The notes beneath the pieces are model-generated. The model worked only from the letters and a program-made list of their open reading frames with translations. It did not search any database and was not told the origin of the DNA. Made by a program: the position numbers and the translations under genes. From Aurantiacibacter sediminis (GTDB lineage Bacteria; Pseudomonadota; Alphaproteobacteria; Sphingomonadales; Sphingomonadaceae): a DNA stretch of 64,000 bases. Positions 8,618 to 17,583 of the stretch are shown piece by piece (within the stretch, counting starts at the first letter, position 1; the number at the start of each line of letters is the position of its first letter). The stretch spans positions 986,501 through 1,050,500 of the forward strand of contig NZ_JAEANY010000001.1 of NCBI RefSeq assembly GCF_016019885.1, written 5' to 3'.

Positions 8618-11600
8618 TCCTCGTCCGCTGACCGAGCGGCTAGCGCGCTGGCGATGAGCGAGCGAAGAGCTGCGGGCGCGGCGGGTTTGAGCAGCCGGTG
8701 CGCGCCAATTGCCTTGGCAGCCGCTACGGTTTCATCGCTGGCCTCGGCCGTGTGCAGGATGACTGCGGGTCGCTCACCCCAAGCTACACACAGCTGTTCA
8801 TAGACCTCAGTCCCCAGCACATCGTCATCGAGCTGGTAATCCAGCAGGATGAGGTCAGGAGCGTCAAATGAGCACTCCAGGGCGGTAATGAAGTCCGCGG
8901 CATCGCACACTTCAAGCTGCCAGCGCTCCAGCAGCGCGCGCGCCGCCTGCCGCGCGCCTTCCTCATTGTCGATCACCAAAACATTCGCACCATCGAGATT
9001 GGCGCCTTTCTTACGGCCAGTGATTTTGCGCGGCGCCGCGGCCCAATACTCCACCGGCATATAGAGGGCAAAGCAACTGCCGCGGCCCTTTTGCGATTTG
9101 GTCTCGACATGCAGGCCAAGGAGATCGGTAATCCGCCGGACGATGGCGAGGCCGAGGCCCAGCCCTTCGCGGTCGCTGGCCTCCGCACGCTGGAATTCAC
9201 CGAAAACGCGTCCGATGTCATCTTCGGCAATTCCGCGTCCGGTATCGTAAACGCACAGCGCGATGCCTTCCGCGCGCCGTCGTACCCCAATCAATACTCC
9301 CCCGCTCTGCGTGTAACGCACGGCATTGCTGACGAAATTGCGAAGGACGCTGGCGAGCAGTGCGCGATCGGTCTGCACCCAAGCGCGCGTTTTTACGTGG
9401 CGCAGCGTAATGCCTTTGGCTTCCGCCTGTACGGTGAATTCGCGCGCGATTTCGGTGAGCACATCATCGAGCGGGATAGACGCAAATTGCGGTTCGATTC
9501 CGCCACCGTCCAGCTTGGAGATGTCGAGGAGCGCGCGAATAAGCCGGTCGGCAGACGCAATCGAACCATCAAGGTCGCGCACGAGTTTGTGCGAAGGATT
9601 GTCCGCTCCCAGTTCCTCACCCAGCGCAGAGGTGAAAAGCCGTGCGGCGTTCAGCGGCTGGATGAGGTCGTGGCTGGCAGCAGCCAGGAATCGCGTCTTC
9701 GAACGCGTCGCTTTTTCCAGCGCCGCATTGGCATCGCTCAGCTGCGCTGTGCGCTCGGCAACCTTTTCTTCCAGCGCCTGTTCGGCACGGCGGTCCGCCG
9801 TCACATCGGTGTAGGAGGTGACATAGCCGCCGCCGGGAGCCGGATTGCCGACGATCCGCATGATCGTGCCATCGGCCTGTTCGCGCTCTATCCGGTGCTG
9901 GCGACCGGCACGCATATGTTCGAGCCGTTTTTCGACTTCCTCTGCAATTAATTCTTCGGGCACATCGCCGCGCCGCAGGTTCCAGGCGATCAGTTGGGCG
10001 ATAGGCGTGCCCACGGTGGCAGCTTCTGGAGGCATTCCAAACATGCTGCGATATCGGTTGTTCCAGGCGACCAGGTTCATGTCCGCATCCACCACGGCCA
10101 CACCCTGTTCGATGTTCTCGATGGCGAGCTGCAGCAGATCGGCGTTGAAAGTGAGCTTGCGGCTGGCTTCGTCCATCATGGCCACGACATCGGCGAGCGG
10201 GACGGGCTCTCCGCCAGACCAGGACGAAACCAGCATGCGGGACGATGATGATCCCACAACCCCGGCAATGGTGCGCTCTGCCATGGCCATCACCAGATCG
10301 TCGGCCGGATCGCCGTCCCGGTAAGGCGTGGGCAGCGCGGCGATGGCGGCGTTGGCGCGTTCGCTACCTACGATCTGGGAAAGCAGGAGGCGAATGTCGG
10401 CAACGCGCTTGCGGGTGACGAAGTTGACGTTCTGTCCCGGTCCTCCGCTCGGAACGAATGCTGCCGCCTGCGCCGCATCGACAAGAGTTGGTGCGGCGAG
10501 AGTGGAGGCGAGCCAATAGACGAGCGTATTCGCGCCGAGGCTCAATAAGCTTCCAGAGACCAGCGTGTCCGGATGGATCTGTATTAGAGGCGCTTCGCCC
10601 GTCATCGCCGGAATGATCAGCAGGATTAGCCAACAGGCGAAACCTGTGACCAATCCCGCCAGCATACCAGCCTTGTTGCCGTGCCGACTGACCATGCCCA
10701 ACACGAGACCGGGAGTGAATTGCGCTGCGGCTACAAAAGCTAGGATGCCCATTCCGGCAAGGCTAACTCCGCGGCCGAAACCGAGATAAACGAGATACGC
10801 CATCGCCAGCAGACCTGCGATCACAAGGCGTCGCACCAGCAGCAGTCGTCGGGCCAGCAGCGATCGATCACCGCCGCCGCGCAATTGCTGGCGGAGCAGC
10901 ACCGGAGCCAGCAGATCGTTTGTAATCATCGTAGAAAGCGCGACGCTGGCGATCACGATCATGCCGGTAGAGGCAGACAGTCCGCCGATAAAAACAAGCA
11001 GCGCCAGCGCATCGCTTCCCATCGCCAAAGGCAGCGCCAGCACTATCATGTCGCGTGGCACGTCCGCTGGCAGGGTGGCCGTCCCGGCGAGCACGATCGG
11101 GATGATAACAATCGCTGTAAGAGCCAGATAGGCGGGAAAGACCCAGCGCATGGCCGGCGTCATTTTGTCCGTGGGCGCTTCGACAAAAATCATATGAAAC
11201 TGGCGTGGCAGGCACAGCGCGGCGCAGGCGGCCAGCAGTGTCAGAATGCCGAAGCGGAGATCGATCTGCTCAGCGCGAAAGACCTGTGCAGCCTCAACCG
11301 TGCGAAACTCCGCGCCCAGCAACAGCGCAGCAGCGACAGCCACCGCGATCAGCGCCACCAGCTTGACGACGGCCTCGATCGCGATGGTGAGCACCAGCCC
11401 GGCATTATCGCCCGCCCGGTCGGCTCTGCGCGATCCGAAGATAATGGCGAATACGGCCATGGCGGATGCCACCATGAAGACGATTTCGTCCAATTCGATG
11501 CTGGCAGTCATGCTTTCATCGAGCGCAGAAAGCGACGCGCCGACAGATCGCAATTGCAGCGCCATGTAAGGAAGAGAGCCGAGCGTCGCGATAATGGTGA

Positions 11601-11952
11601 CGAGCGCTGCAACGCTCGCGCTTTTGCCATATCGCGCGGACAGGAAGTCGGCGATGGAGGTGGAATGCTGCGCCTGTGATCGGGCAAGCACGCGCCCGAT
11701 AAATCTGTGCCCCAGCGCGAAGACCAATATCGGGCCAAGATAGATGGGCAGGAATTGCCAACCTGCATTCGCGGCTGTCCCAACGCCGCCGAAGAATGTC
11801 CAGCTGGTGCAGTAGACCGCCAGCGACAGCCCGTAGATCCAGCCCGATGATTTTGCCCGTCCGGCATCATCCGCAGCATCGCGGCGCGCGGCGATCCAGA
11901 ACAGCAGCCCCAGATAGAGGGCGCTGGCGATGATGGCGCTCGCAAAGAGCAT
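8587..11952 (-). CDS. Symporter-fused hybrid histidine kinase, CrbS/CbrA-like
   Basis: 1121 residues in the inner membrane. Residues 1 to about 490 form a sodium/solute symporter-like domain with about 12-13 hydrophobic segments. A PAS domain follows (about 600-710, IENIEQGVAVVDADMNLVAW). Next come a dimerisation/His box (AASHDLIQPLNAA), an ATPase domain with N- and G-boxes (NFVSNAVRYT; GLGLAIVRRI) and a C-terminal receiver (LILLDYQLDD). This is the architecture of CrbS and CbrA, kinases thought to sense carbon or acetate status. The ATG has GGGGAGAGG upstream. Its last 31 bases overlap the convergent response-regulator gene, so the pair cannot be co-transcribed. A terminal receiver suggests a phosphorelay or phosphate sink feeding the LuxR-type regulator. 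Confidence 0.9.
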   Translation of the reverse strand: MLFASAIIASALYLGLLFWIAARRDAADDAGRAKSSGWIYGLSLAVYCTSWTFFGGVGTAANAGWQFLPIYLGPILVFALGHRFIGRVLARSQAQHSTSIADFLSARYGKSASVAALVTIIATLGSLPYMALQLRSVGASLSALDESMTASIELDEIVFMVASAMAVFAIIFGSRRADRAGDNAGLVLTIAIEAVVKLVALIAVAVAAALLLGAEFRTVEAAQVFRAEQIDLRFGILTLLAACAALCLPRQFHMIFVEAPTDKMTPAMRWVFPAYLALTAIVIIPIVLAGTATLPADVPRDMIVLALPLAMGSDALALLVFIGGLSASTGMIVIASVALSTMITNDLLAPVLLRQQLRGGGDRSLLARRLLLVRRLVIAGLLAMAYLVYLGFGRGVSLAGMGILAFVAAAQFTPGLVLGMVSRHGNKAGMLAGLVTGFACWLILLIIPAMTGEAPLIQIHPDTLVSGSLLSLGANTLVYWLASTLAAPTLVDAAQAAAFVPSGGPGQNVNFVTRKRVADIRLLLSQIVGSERANAAIAALPTPYRDGDPADDLVMAMAERTIAGVVGSSSSRMLVSSWSGGEPVPLADVVAMMDEASRKLTFNADLLQLAIENIEQGVAVVDADMNLVAWNNRYRSMFGMPPEAATVGTPIAQLIAWNLRRGDVPEELIAEEVEKRLEHMRAGRQHRIEREQADGTIMRIVGNPAPGGGYVTSYTDVTADRRAEQALEEKVAERTAQLSDANAALEKATRSKTRFLAAASHDLIQPLNAARLFTSALGEELGADNPSHKLVRDLDGSIASADRLIRALLDISKLDGGGIEPQFASIPLDDVLTEIAREFTVQAEAKGITLRHVKTRAWVQTDRALLASVLRNFVSNAVRYTQSGGVLIGVRRRAEGIALCVYDTGRGIAEDDIGRVFGEFQRAEASDREGLGLGLAIVRRITDLLGLHVETKSQKGRGSCFALYMPVEYWAAAPRKITGRKKGANLDGANVLVIDNEEGARQAARALLERWQLEVCDAADFITALECSFDAPDLILLDYQLDDDVLGTEVYEQLCVAWGERPAVILHTAEASDETVAAAKAIGAHRLLKPAAPAALRSLIASALAARSADEDQDVVESAAG

Positions 11953-12013
11953 GCGGCCGTCCTCTCCCCTTGAGGATTCAGGCTAGCGCGGTGTCACAAA
12001 TTTGCAAAGCGAA

Positions 12014-12041
12014 AGGGGCGACACCTCTCGGCGCCGCCCCT
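12014..12041 (-). terminator. Probable terminator after the symporter operon
   Basis: The arms AGGGGCG (12014-12020) and CGCCCCT (12035-12041) form a hairpin. On the minus strand it is followed by TTTCGCTTT. It lies 25 bases past the symporter stop and before the kinase start. The loop is long (14 bases), so this is a moderate call. Confidence 0.6.
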
Positions 12042-12065
12042 CTCCGGGTTCAACCTAAATCGGGT

Positions 12066-13844
12066 TTAGTGTGCGTGGGCTTCGCCCGCGCCGCGGGGTA
12101 CGCGGATGCTGTCCACCAGCTTGCGCACATCGCTTGGCGTGCGGCCCGTCATCTTGGCCACCACGATGGCGACAGCGAAGTGCAGCAGCATGCCGACTAC
12201 GCCAATGCCTTCGGGCGAGATACCGAACAGCCAGTTCTCGGCCACATTCGCCGCCGGGTTCATCAACTTGAAGTAGAAGATGTAGCCGAAGGTGAAGGCA
12301 AGGCCACTGACCATACCGGCAATCGCGCCTTCCCGGTTCATGAACTTCGTAAAGATGCCCATGAAGATCGCCGGGAACAGGCTGGCCGCAGCCAGACCGA
12401 AGGCGAAGGCGACCACCTGCGCCACCCATCCTGGCGGATAAATGCCGAGGTATCCTGCGACCAGGATTGCCGCCGTTGCCGCAATACGCGCTGCGAGCAG
12501 CTCTCCTTTCTCCGAGATATTCGGCCGGAAGGTGGATTTCAGCAGGTCGTGACTGACAGAGCTTGAGATCACCAGCAACAAGCCGGCCGCTGTCGATAGT
12601 GCAGCCGCAAGGCCGCCAGCTGCCACCAGAGCGATCACCCATCCCGGCAGATTGCCGATTTCCGGATTGGCGAGCACCATGATGTCGCGGTCGACATAAA
12701 CCTCGTTCTCACTGTCGGTAACAGGCGCATTGGTGACTACGCGTTCGCCGAAATCGCCGGTCGCGCCTTCGTCGAACACCGGAGCGCCTTCAAACGCATC
12801 GCCAGCGCGGTACTGCATGACGCCGTCACCGTTCTTGTCCTGCCAGGCGATCAGATCATTGGCTTCCCAATTGGTGAACCATTCAGGAGCATTCTCATAG
12901 CTCGTCTGGTCGACCGTCTCGATGAAGTTGATCCGGGCGAACGCGCCGACAGCCGGAGCCGTGGTGTAGAGAAGGGCGATGAACAGCAGCGCCCAGCCCG
13001 CCGATTTGCGCGCATCCGATGCCTTGGGCACCGTGAAGAAGCGCACGATCACGTGGGGCAAGCCCGCCGTGCCGACCATCAACGCGAGTGTGATGCAGAA
13101 CACGTCGATCATCGACTTGCTGCCATCGGTATACGCGCCGAAGCCCAAGTCCTGTAAGACCAGATCCAGCTTTTGCAGCACGTATAATCCGGACCCGTCG
13201 TTCACTTCGGATCCCAGCCCGATCTGCGGGATCGGGTTGCCGGTGATCATGAAGCTGAGGAAGAAGGCCGGAACCATATAGGCGCAGATCAGCACGCAAT
13301 ATTGCGCCACCTGCGTATAGGTGATGCCCTTCATCCCGCCGAGCACGGCGTAGATGAACACGATGCCCATGCCGATGATAACGCCCCAGAAGATCGAGAC
13401 ATCGAGGAAGCGTGAGAACACGATTCCCACGCCGCGCATCTGGCCTGCGATATAGGTGAAGCTGATGAAAATCAGGCATATGACCGCGACAACGCGCGCA
13501 GTCTTCGAATAATACCGCGTGCCGATGAAATCGGGCACGGTGAATTGTCCGAATTTGCGCAAGTATGGCGCGAGCAGCAGAGCGAGCAGCACATAGCCGC
13601 CGGTCCAGCCCATCAGGTAGACAGACGCATCATAGCCGAGGAACGCGATGAGGCCCGCCATCGAGATGAAGCTGGCCGCTGACATCCAGTCAGCCGCTGT
13701 TGCCATGCCGTTGACGACCGGATTCACCCCGCCCCCGGCAACATAGAATTCCTTGGTCGAACCTGCGCGGCTCCAGATGGCGATGCCGATATACATCGCA
13801 AAGCTGAGGCCGACGAAGATGTAAATGAGGGTTTGTGTTTCCAT
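12066..13844 (-). CDS. Acetate-type sodium:solute symporter, large subunit
   Basis: 592 residues with about 13 membrane segments. It belongs to the SSS family branch paired with a DUF4212 partner (often annotated as ActP-like or VC_2705-type). The start at 13844 (METQTL) is chosen because GGGAGGAG lies directly before it. A hydrophilic loop near residues 300-390 (rich in Asp, Glu and Asn) interrupts the membrane core, as in this subfamily. Overlap with the end of the DUF4212 gene, if the earlier ATG at 13859 is used, shows translational coupling. Beside acs and the CrbS-like kinase it probably imports acetate or a related monocarboxylate; substrate is not proven by sequence. Confidence 0.88.
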   Translation of the reverse strand: METQTLIYIFVGLSFAMYIGIAIWSRAGSTKEFYVAGGGVNPVVNGMATAADWMSAASFISMAGLIAFLGYDASVYLMGWTGGYVLLALLLAPYLRKFGQFTVPDFIGTRYYSKTARVVAVICLIFISFTYIAGQMRGVGIVFSRFLDVSIFWGVIIGMGIVFIYAVLGGMKGITYTQVAQYCVLICAYMVPAFFLSFMITGNPIPQIGLGSEVNDGSGLYVLQKLDLVLQDLGFGAYTDGSKSMIDVFCITLALMVGTAGLPHVIVRFFTVPKASDARKSAGWALLFIALLYTTAPAVGAFARINFIETVDQTSYENAPEWFTNWEANDLIAWQDKNGDGVMQYRAGDAFEGAPVFDEGATGDFGERVVTNAPVTDSENEVYVDRDIMVLANPEIGNLPGWVIALVAAGGLAAALSTAAGLLLVISSSVSHDLLKSTFRPNISEKGELLAARIAATAAILVAGYLGIYPPGWVAQVVAFAFGLAAASLFPAIFMGIFTKFMNREGAIAGMVSGLAFTFGYIFYFKLMNPAANVAENWLFGISPEGIGVVGMLLHFAVAIVVAKMTGRTPSDVRKLVDSIRVPRGAGEAHAH

Positions 13845-13855
13845 GATCTCCTCCC

Positions 13856-14143
13856 TCAATCGTCAAGGTCGTATTTGCGCTCGAGCGAGCGCATTTTGAC
13901 GACGTAATAGAGAATGAGCAGCATGAAGACGTAGATCGAACCCTGCTGCGCGAACCAGAAGCCGAGCGGATATCCGCCGAGCATGAACTGATCGAGCCAG
14001 TCGCGGAACAGAATGCCCGCTCCGAAAGACACGATGAACCAGATGCTCATCAGTGAAACCAGCAGGCGTATATTGTCCCGCCAGTAAGCGGACTCATTGG
14101 CGGACGTTGTCTCGCCAGTATCGGGTGGTGTGTTTTTAGCCAT
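13856..14143 (-). CDS. DUF4212 small membrane subunit of the symporter
   Basis: 95 residues from the ATG at 14143, which has GGAGGGG before it; an in-frame ATG at 14155 is also possible. Two hydrophobic segments (LVSLMSIWFIVSFGAGILF and IYVFMLLILYYVVKM) flank a short loop with the family-typical FWFAQQGS motif. DUF4212 proteins are found almost only directly upstream of SSS transporters of the acetate type and are regarded as their small subunit. Here it lies 11 bases from the preferred start of the large subunit. Confidence 0.88.
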   Translation of the reverse strand: MAKNTPPDTGETTSANESAYWRDNIRLLVSLMSIWFIVSFGAGILFRDWLDQFMLGGYPLGFWFAQQGSIYVFMLLILYYVVKMRSLERKYDLDD

Positions 14144-14242
14144 TATCCCCTCCATTTTCTCCGAGCAGCCAAAGGCGGCAGCTTGCCCGGAAGGCTATGC
14201 GTCCCGGTGAGGCGAGGGGAGAGCGACTTTAGTATGAGAGCT

Positions 14243-14920
14243 TCAGCGCAGCCGCTCGAGCCGTGAAATTCGCGTGTCTGCGGGCATTCTGCTGAGCTGT
14301 GCGAGAAACAATTCGGCTGCTGCCAGCGCATCGCTCAGCGCATCGTGAGCCGCGTATACAGGCAGGCCGTAGCGTTTGCGAGTCGGGCCGAGGCGATAGG
14401 CTTCGGCACCGACCAAGTCTGGCGATAATTCCCGCTCCAGCGCCAGCGTGCAGACAGACCGGATGGGAATTTTGGCTCCCCACAGCTTGCGGGTCGCACT
14501 CTGAAGCGCGGCAGTATCGATACTCGCTCCGTGCGCCACGACAATGCGACCACCCGCTGCGGCGAGTAAAGTCGTCAGCACATCTGCAAGCGGCTGTCCG
14601 CCGGCGGCGCGCTGTTCGCCAATTCCATGGATCGTCACCGCTTCCTCATCTAGCGTAGCGTCACTGCGAATGTCACGGGACACGGCGCCATCCATGGAAA
14701 CGCCGCTGGATGTGAAGGGAAGCCAACCCGCCTGCAGCAGGTGCGCGTTGTCGCGAAGCCCGTCGAGTTCGAGGTCCAGCGCCAGGAAGCGCATGTCGCT
14801 CACCTGCGCGTCAGGTGCGGGCCAAACAGCGGCGGCATAGCTTGAGAGCACAGGATTGTCGCTCATCTCCAACGCTCGCAAAGCCCGTTTGAAGCGCCAC
14901 TGCCGCAGCATGTCAGGCAA
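14243..14920 (-). CDS. DEDDh 3'-5' exonuclease, DNA polymerase III epsilon-like
   Basis: 225 residues. The exonuclease fold has motif I D-x-E (LALDLELDGL), motif II VVAHGASIDTAAL and the DEDDh motif III HDALSD near residue 190. It is a stand-alone epsilon-like nuclease, not the replicative dnaQ, because it lacks the polymerase-contact tail and sits in a metabolic operon. Its start overlaps the end of the cNMP/CBS/DUF294 gene by eight bases. The same two-gene pair is common near acs and actP-type genes in proteobacteria. The biological reason for the pairing and the nucleic-acid substrate are not known. Confidence 0.85.
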   Translation of the reverse strand: MPDMLRQWRFKRALRALEMSDNPVLSSYAAAVWPAPDAQVSDMRFLALDLELDGLRDNAHLLQAGWLPFTSSGVSMDGAVSRDIRSDATLDEEAVTIHGIGEQRAAGGQPLADVLTTLLAAAGGRIVVAHGASIDTAALQSATRKLWGAKIPIRSVCTLALERELSPDLVGAEAYRLGPTRKRYGLPVYAAHDALSDALAAAELFLAQLSRMPADTRISRLERLR

Positions 14921-16775
14921 TGCCGCCGGCGAGATTGCGACGCAAAGAATCCAGCGCTCCGCGGATCACGCCGAAGGCATCCTTGAGATGATCCCGTTCA
15001 AGCGGTGAGAGGGTGGACGGCGCGATCGCATTGTCGGGCGCGTTACCCGCCGCGACCTGCTCCGCCTGATGCCGAATGCGCAACTCGCTTACCAAAGTCA
15101 TGGCATCGATCAGGCTTTGTGCATCGCCCGAGGCCATACGGCCCTCTCCGGCGATGGCCTGCAACCTCTCCGCAGTGCCCACCGCGACCGATCCGCTGGA
15201 GAGGGCGAGCGTTCGCGCTACGTCGATGATCGGCATGATCGCCTGTGCTTTTACGTCAAACACCTTGCTTCCGTCTGCCGCGTCTTCAAGCACAAGGTTG
15301 CGGAATATCCCGAGTGGAACTTTGCTGCGCTGTGCGTCGCGGGCGAGATAGCTGCCGAAGATTGAAGACTGCGACGCGAGCAAGATGACATCGGCTCTCA
15401 ATTCATCAACGAGCTTCGCCTCCCCATGCACGCAGCGCATGTCGAAGAAGATAGTCGCGCGCAAAATCCGGTCTTCATCCGGCCTGTCGATCCAGTCCTC
15501 ATACCGCCTTCGCCATCCGGTAGCGGTCAACCGTTGTTCCGCATTCTTGGCCATGATGCCGCCCTTGCAATAGACGAAACCGCATTCATCGAGCAGGTCG
15601 GAAAGGCGCGTGCCGAGCGCAGCGAAATATGCCTCACCCTCAGCTTCCAATTCGTCTGCAATTACAAGGCCGTTATCCTGATCGGAACCGACCAGCTGCT
15701 CCTCGCGCGCCAGCGAACCGAAGACAACCAGCGCGTAGGGAACAGGCGGATCACCAAGTTCAGCCTCGGCAAGTTCTGCGGCGCGGCGATGGGTCGCTTC
15801 ACCCAAAGCCGAGACGAAACGCATGACATGCCGTGGTGAAAGCCCTTGGCGGACCATGCGCACGAAACTGTCCGGTATTCGGCGCGCGGCAGCGATCAGC
15901 GCCTCGGCCGTTTCCGCCCGCGCAATCGCAAGCCCTGCATCGATAGCGTTATGACCGAGATGAGCGAGGATATCGCTGGATGAAATCATTCCTGCCAATG
16001 ACCCATTCTCGTCCAACAGCGGGACATGACGGAACCCGCCCGATGCCATCAGCGCCATCGCCTCTGCCACGCTGTCATGCGTGTTGAGCGTGCGGGGTTC
16101 CGGCGTCATTACGGTCAGCACGGTTTCACCGAAGGGCAGTCCGGGAGCGACAACCCGGTTACGCAAATCCTTATCGCTCAAAATGCCTACCAAATCTGCT
16201 CCATCGCAGACGGCAAGCGTGCTCACATCGGCCTGATGCATGATTTGCGCGGCATCGCGAATACTGGCCGTAGGCGCGCAGGTGACAGGCTTTGCACGGC
16301 GCATAAGAGTATCGACACGGACGGTGTCGAAGCCGCCTTGCCTTTCCTCTTCTCGTCGGCGCAGGGCATGGCGGATGCGATCGGACTCGTCTTCGGTGAA
16401 ATGCTCGCGGAAGCGTGGATTTTCATCGCGCAGGCGCAGGAATTCCGCACCGGGCAATGCATAGATCAGCGTATCTTCCAGCGCGATAGTAGTGTTGCGA
16501 ACCTCTCCGCCGCGCAGGATCGAAGGGTAGGCAAAAGCACTTCCAACACCCAGACGCGCAGTCAGCTCATCGCCCGCAAGCCGAAGTTCTACGGCGCCCG
16601 ATCGCACGATCAGTAAGCGGTCATTCGTCTTGCCTGCGGTAAGTAATTCGTCGCCTGCGCGGTGATACGTCACAGTGATGCGCCGCGAAATGCGCGCCAG
16701 CTCATCGCTGCCGAGCAGATCGAATGGCGGCGATTTCCTGAGAAACCGCGCAATCTCGGCAATCTCCTGCGCCAT
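14913..16775 (-). CDS. cNMP-binding / CBS-pair / DUF294 nucleotidyltransferase-like protein
   Basis: 620 residues, soluble. A cyclic-nucleotide-binding domain (about 1-130) is followed by two CBS motifs (about 150-270; VMTPEPRTLNTHD marks the second). DUF294 N- and C-terminal regions come after. The DUF294 part has a nucleotidyltransferase signature (VVFGSLAREEQLVGSDQDN) resembling the GlnD/GlnE active site with its acidic pair. Such proteins are thought to sense nucleotides and may modify a partner, but no substrate is established. The start is divergent from the cytochrome c gene across 224 bases. It leads the operon with the exonuclease, and perhaps the symporter genes 87 bases further on. 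Confidence 0.88.
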   Translation of the reverse strand: MAQEIAEIARFLRKSPPFDLLGSDELARISRRITVTYHRAGDELLTAGKTNDRLLIVRSGAVELRLAGDELTARLGVGSAFAYPSILRGGEVRNTTIALEDTLIYALPGAEFLRLRDENPRFREHFTEDESDRIRHALRRREEERQGGFDTVRVDTLMRRAKPVTCAPTASIRDAAQIMHQADVSTLAVCDGADLVGILSDKDLRNRVVAPGLPFGETVLTVMTPEPRTLNTHDSVAEAMALMASGGFRHVPLLDENGSLAGMISSSDILAHLGHNAIDAGLAIARAETAEALIAAARRIPDSFVRMVRQGLSPRHVMRFVSALGEATHRRAAELAEAELGDPPVPYALVVFGSLAREEQLVGSDQDNGLVIADELEAEGEAYFAALGTRLSDLLDECGFVYCKGGIMAKNAEQRLTATGWRRRYEDWIDRPDEDRILRATIFFDMRCVHGEAKLVDELRADVILLASQSSIFGSYLARDAQRSKVPLGIFRNLVLEDAADGSKVFDVKAQAIMPIIDVARTLALSSGSVAVGTAERLQAIAGEGRMASGDAQSLIDAMTLVSELRIRHQAEQVAAGNAPDNAIAPSTLSPLERDHLKDAFGVIRGALDSLRRNLAGGIA

Positions 16776-16999
16776 CGTGACTACATAGCGGACATTTCGC
16801 GCACGTGCTTTCAGACTTTGGTGGGAAGAATCTTGGGAATAGCGCCGGTCCGCATCGGCTTTTTTTGACCACGTCCGAAAGCCGCGCTTGCAAATGTCGG
16901 AAAAAAGCTTTCACTCTATGGGCACCAATCCCAGTGTGAGCCGTTGGGGCAGGGAAGAGGCGGCTGATTGCCGTTGGATAAGGAAGGGGAGATACCCGA

Positions 17000-17512
17000 A
17001 TGAAAATCGATATGCGTCATCTTGGATTGCTTGCCGGTACCGCGCTGCTGGCAGCTTGTGGCGGCAGCGGTGATGAACCCGCGCCTGCAGAGCCAGCTGA
17101 TACCACAGAAGCTGAAGCGCCTGCCGAAGATACCGCTGATGCAGGCGATGCAGCGCCTGCTCCGGACAATACCGAAACTGTCGATGGTACCACTCTGGCG
17201 AATTTCACGGGTGATGCGTCTGCAGGCGAACAGGTTTTCGCACAGTGCGGCGCCTGCCACGTGGTCGAACCGGGTGTGAATCGCATCGGTCCTTCGCTTC
17301 ACGGCATCGTGGGCAACGAAGCCGGTCAGGTCGAAGGCTTCAACTACAGCCCGGCCAATGCCAATAGCGGCATCGAGTGGACGCCTGAAAAGATGTTTCA
17401 ATATCTTGAAAATCCGCAGCGGGTGATCCCGGGCACGACGATGACTTTCGCAGGTCTCTCCGATCCGCAGGACCGCGCAGATGTGATCGCTTATCTCGAA
17501 AGCACCGAGTAA
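17000..17512 (+). CDS. Membrane-anchored class I cytochrome c lipoprotein
   Basis: 170 residues. A short signal peptide with lipobox LLAAC (C20) implies lipid anchoring. A linker of about 50 residues, almost only Ala, Pro, Glu, Asp and Thr, leads to a mono-heme domain. This has CGACH at 83-87 and the probable axial Met in GTTMTF (M148), as in class I cytochromes c. AAGGGGAG precedes the ATG. Position next to the hemA end of the photosynthesis cluster matches where related phototrophs carry a c-type cytochrome gene. A role shuttling electrons between the bc1 complex and PufC or the reaction centre is therefore likely but inferred. A respiratory role is the main alternative. Confidence 0.88.
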   Translation: MKIDMRHLGLLAGTALLAACGGSGDEPAPAEPADTTEAEAPAEDTADAGDAAPAPDNTETVDGTTLANFTGDASAGEQVFAQCGACHVVEPGVNRIGPSLHGIVGNEAGQVEGFNYSPANANSGIEWTPEKMFQYLENPQRVIPGTTMTFAGLSDPQDRADVIAYLESTE

Positions 17513-17530
17513 GCTTCAGTCACAAGACAA

Positions 17531-17569
17531 AAAAGGGGCGCGAACCAAACACGGCTCGCGCCCCTTTTT
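17531..17569. terminator. Bidirectional terminator between cytochrome c and hemA
   Basis: AAAAGGGGCGCGAACC and GGCTCGCGCCCCTTTTT form a strong hairpin with an A-run on one side and a T-run on the other. It can therefore end transcription of both convergent genes. It lies 19 bases after the cytochrome stop and 15 bases before the hemA stop. Confidence 0.9.
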
Positions 17570-17583
17570 GCGTCGTGTTTCGA

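Noticed and set aside
16776-16999. Promoter motifs between the DUF294 gene and the cytochrome gene
   Set aside because: T-runs and partial palindromes are present, but no -10/-35 pair, CRP-like site or PpsR box was convincing.
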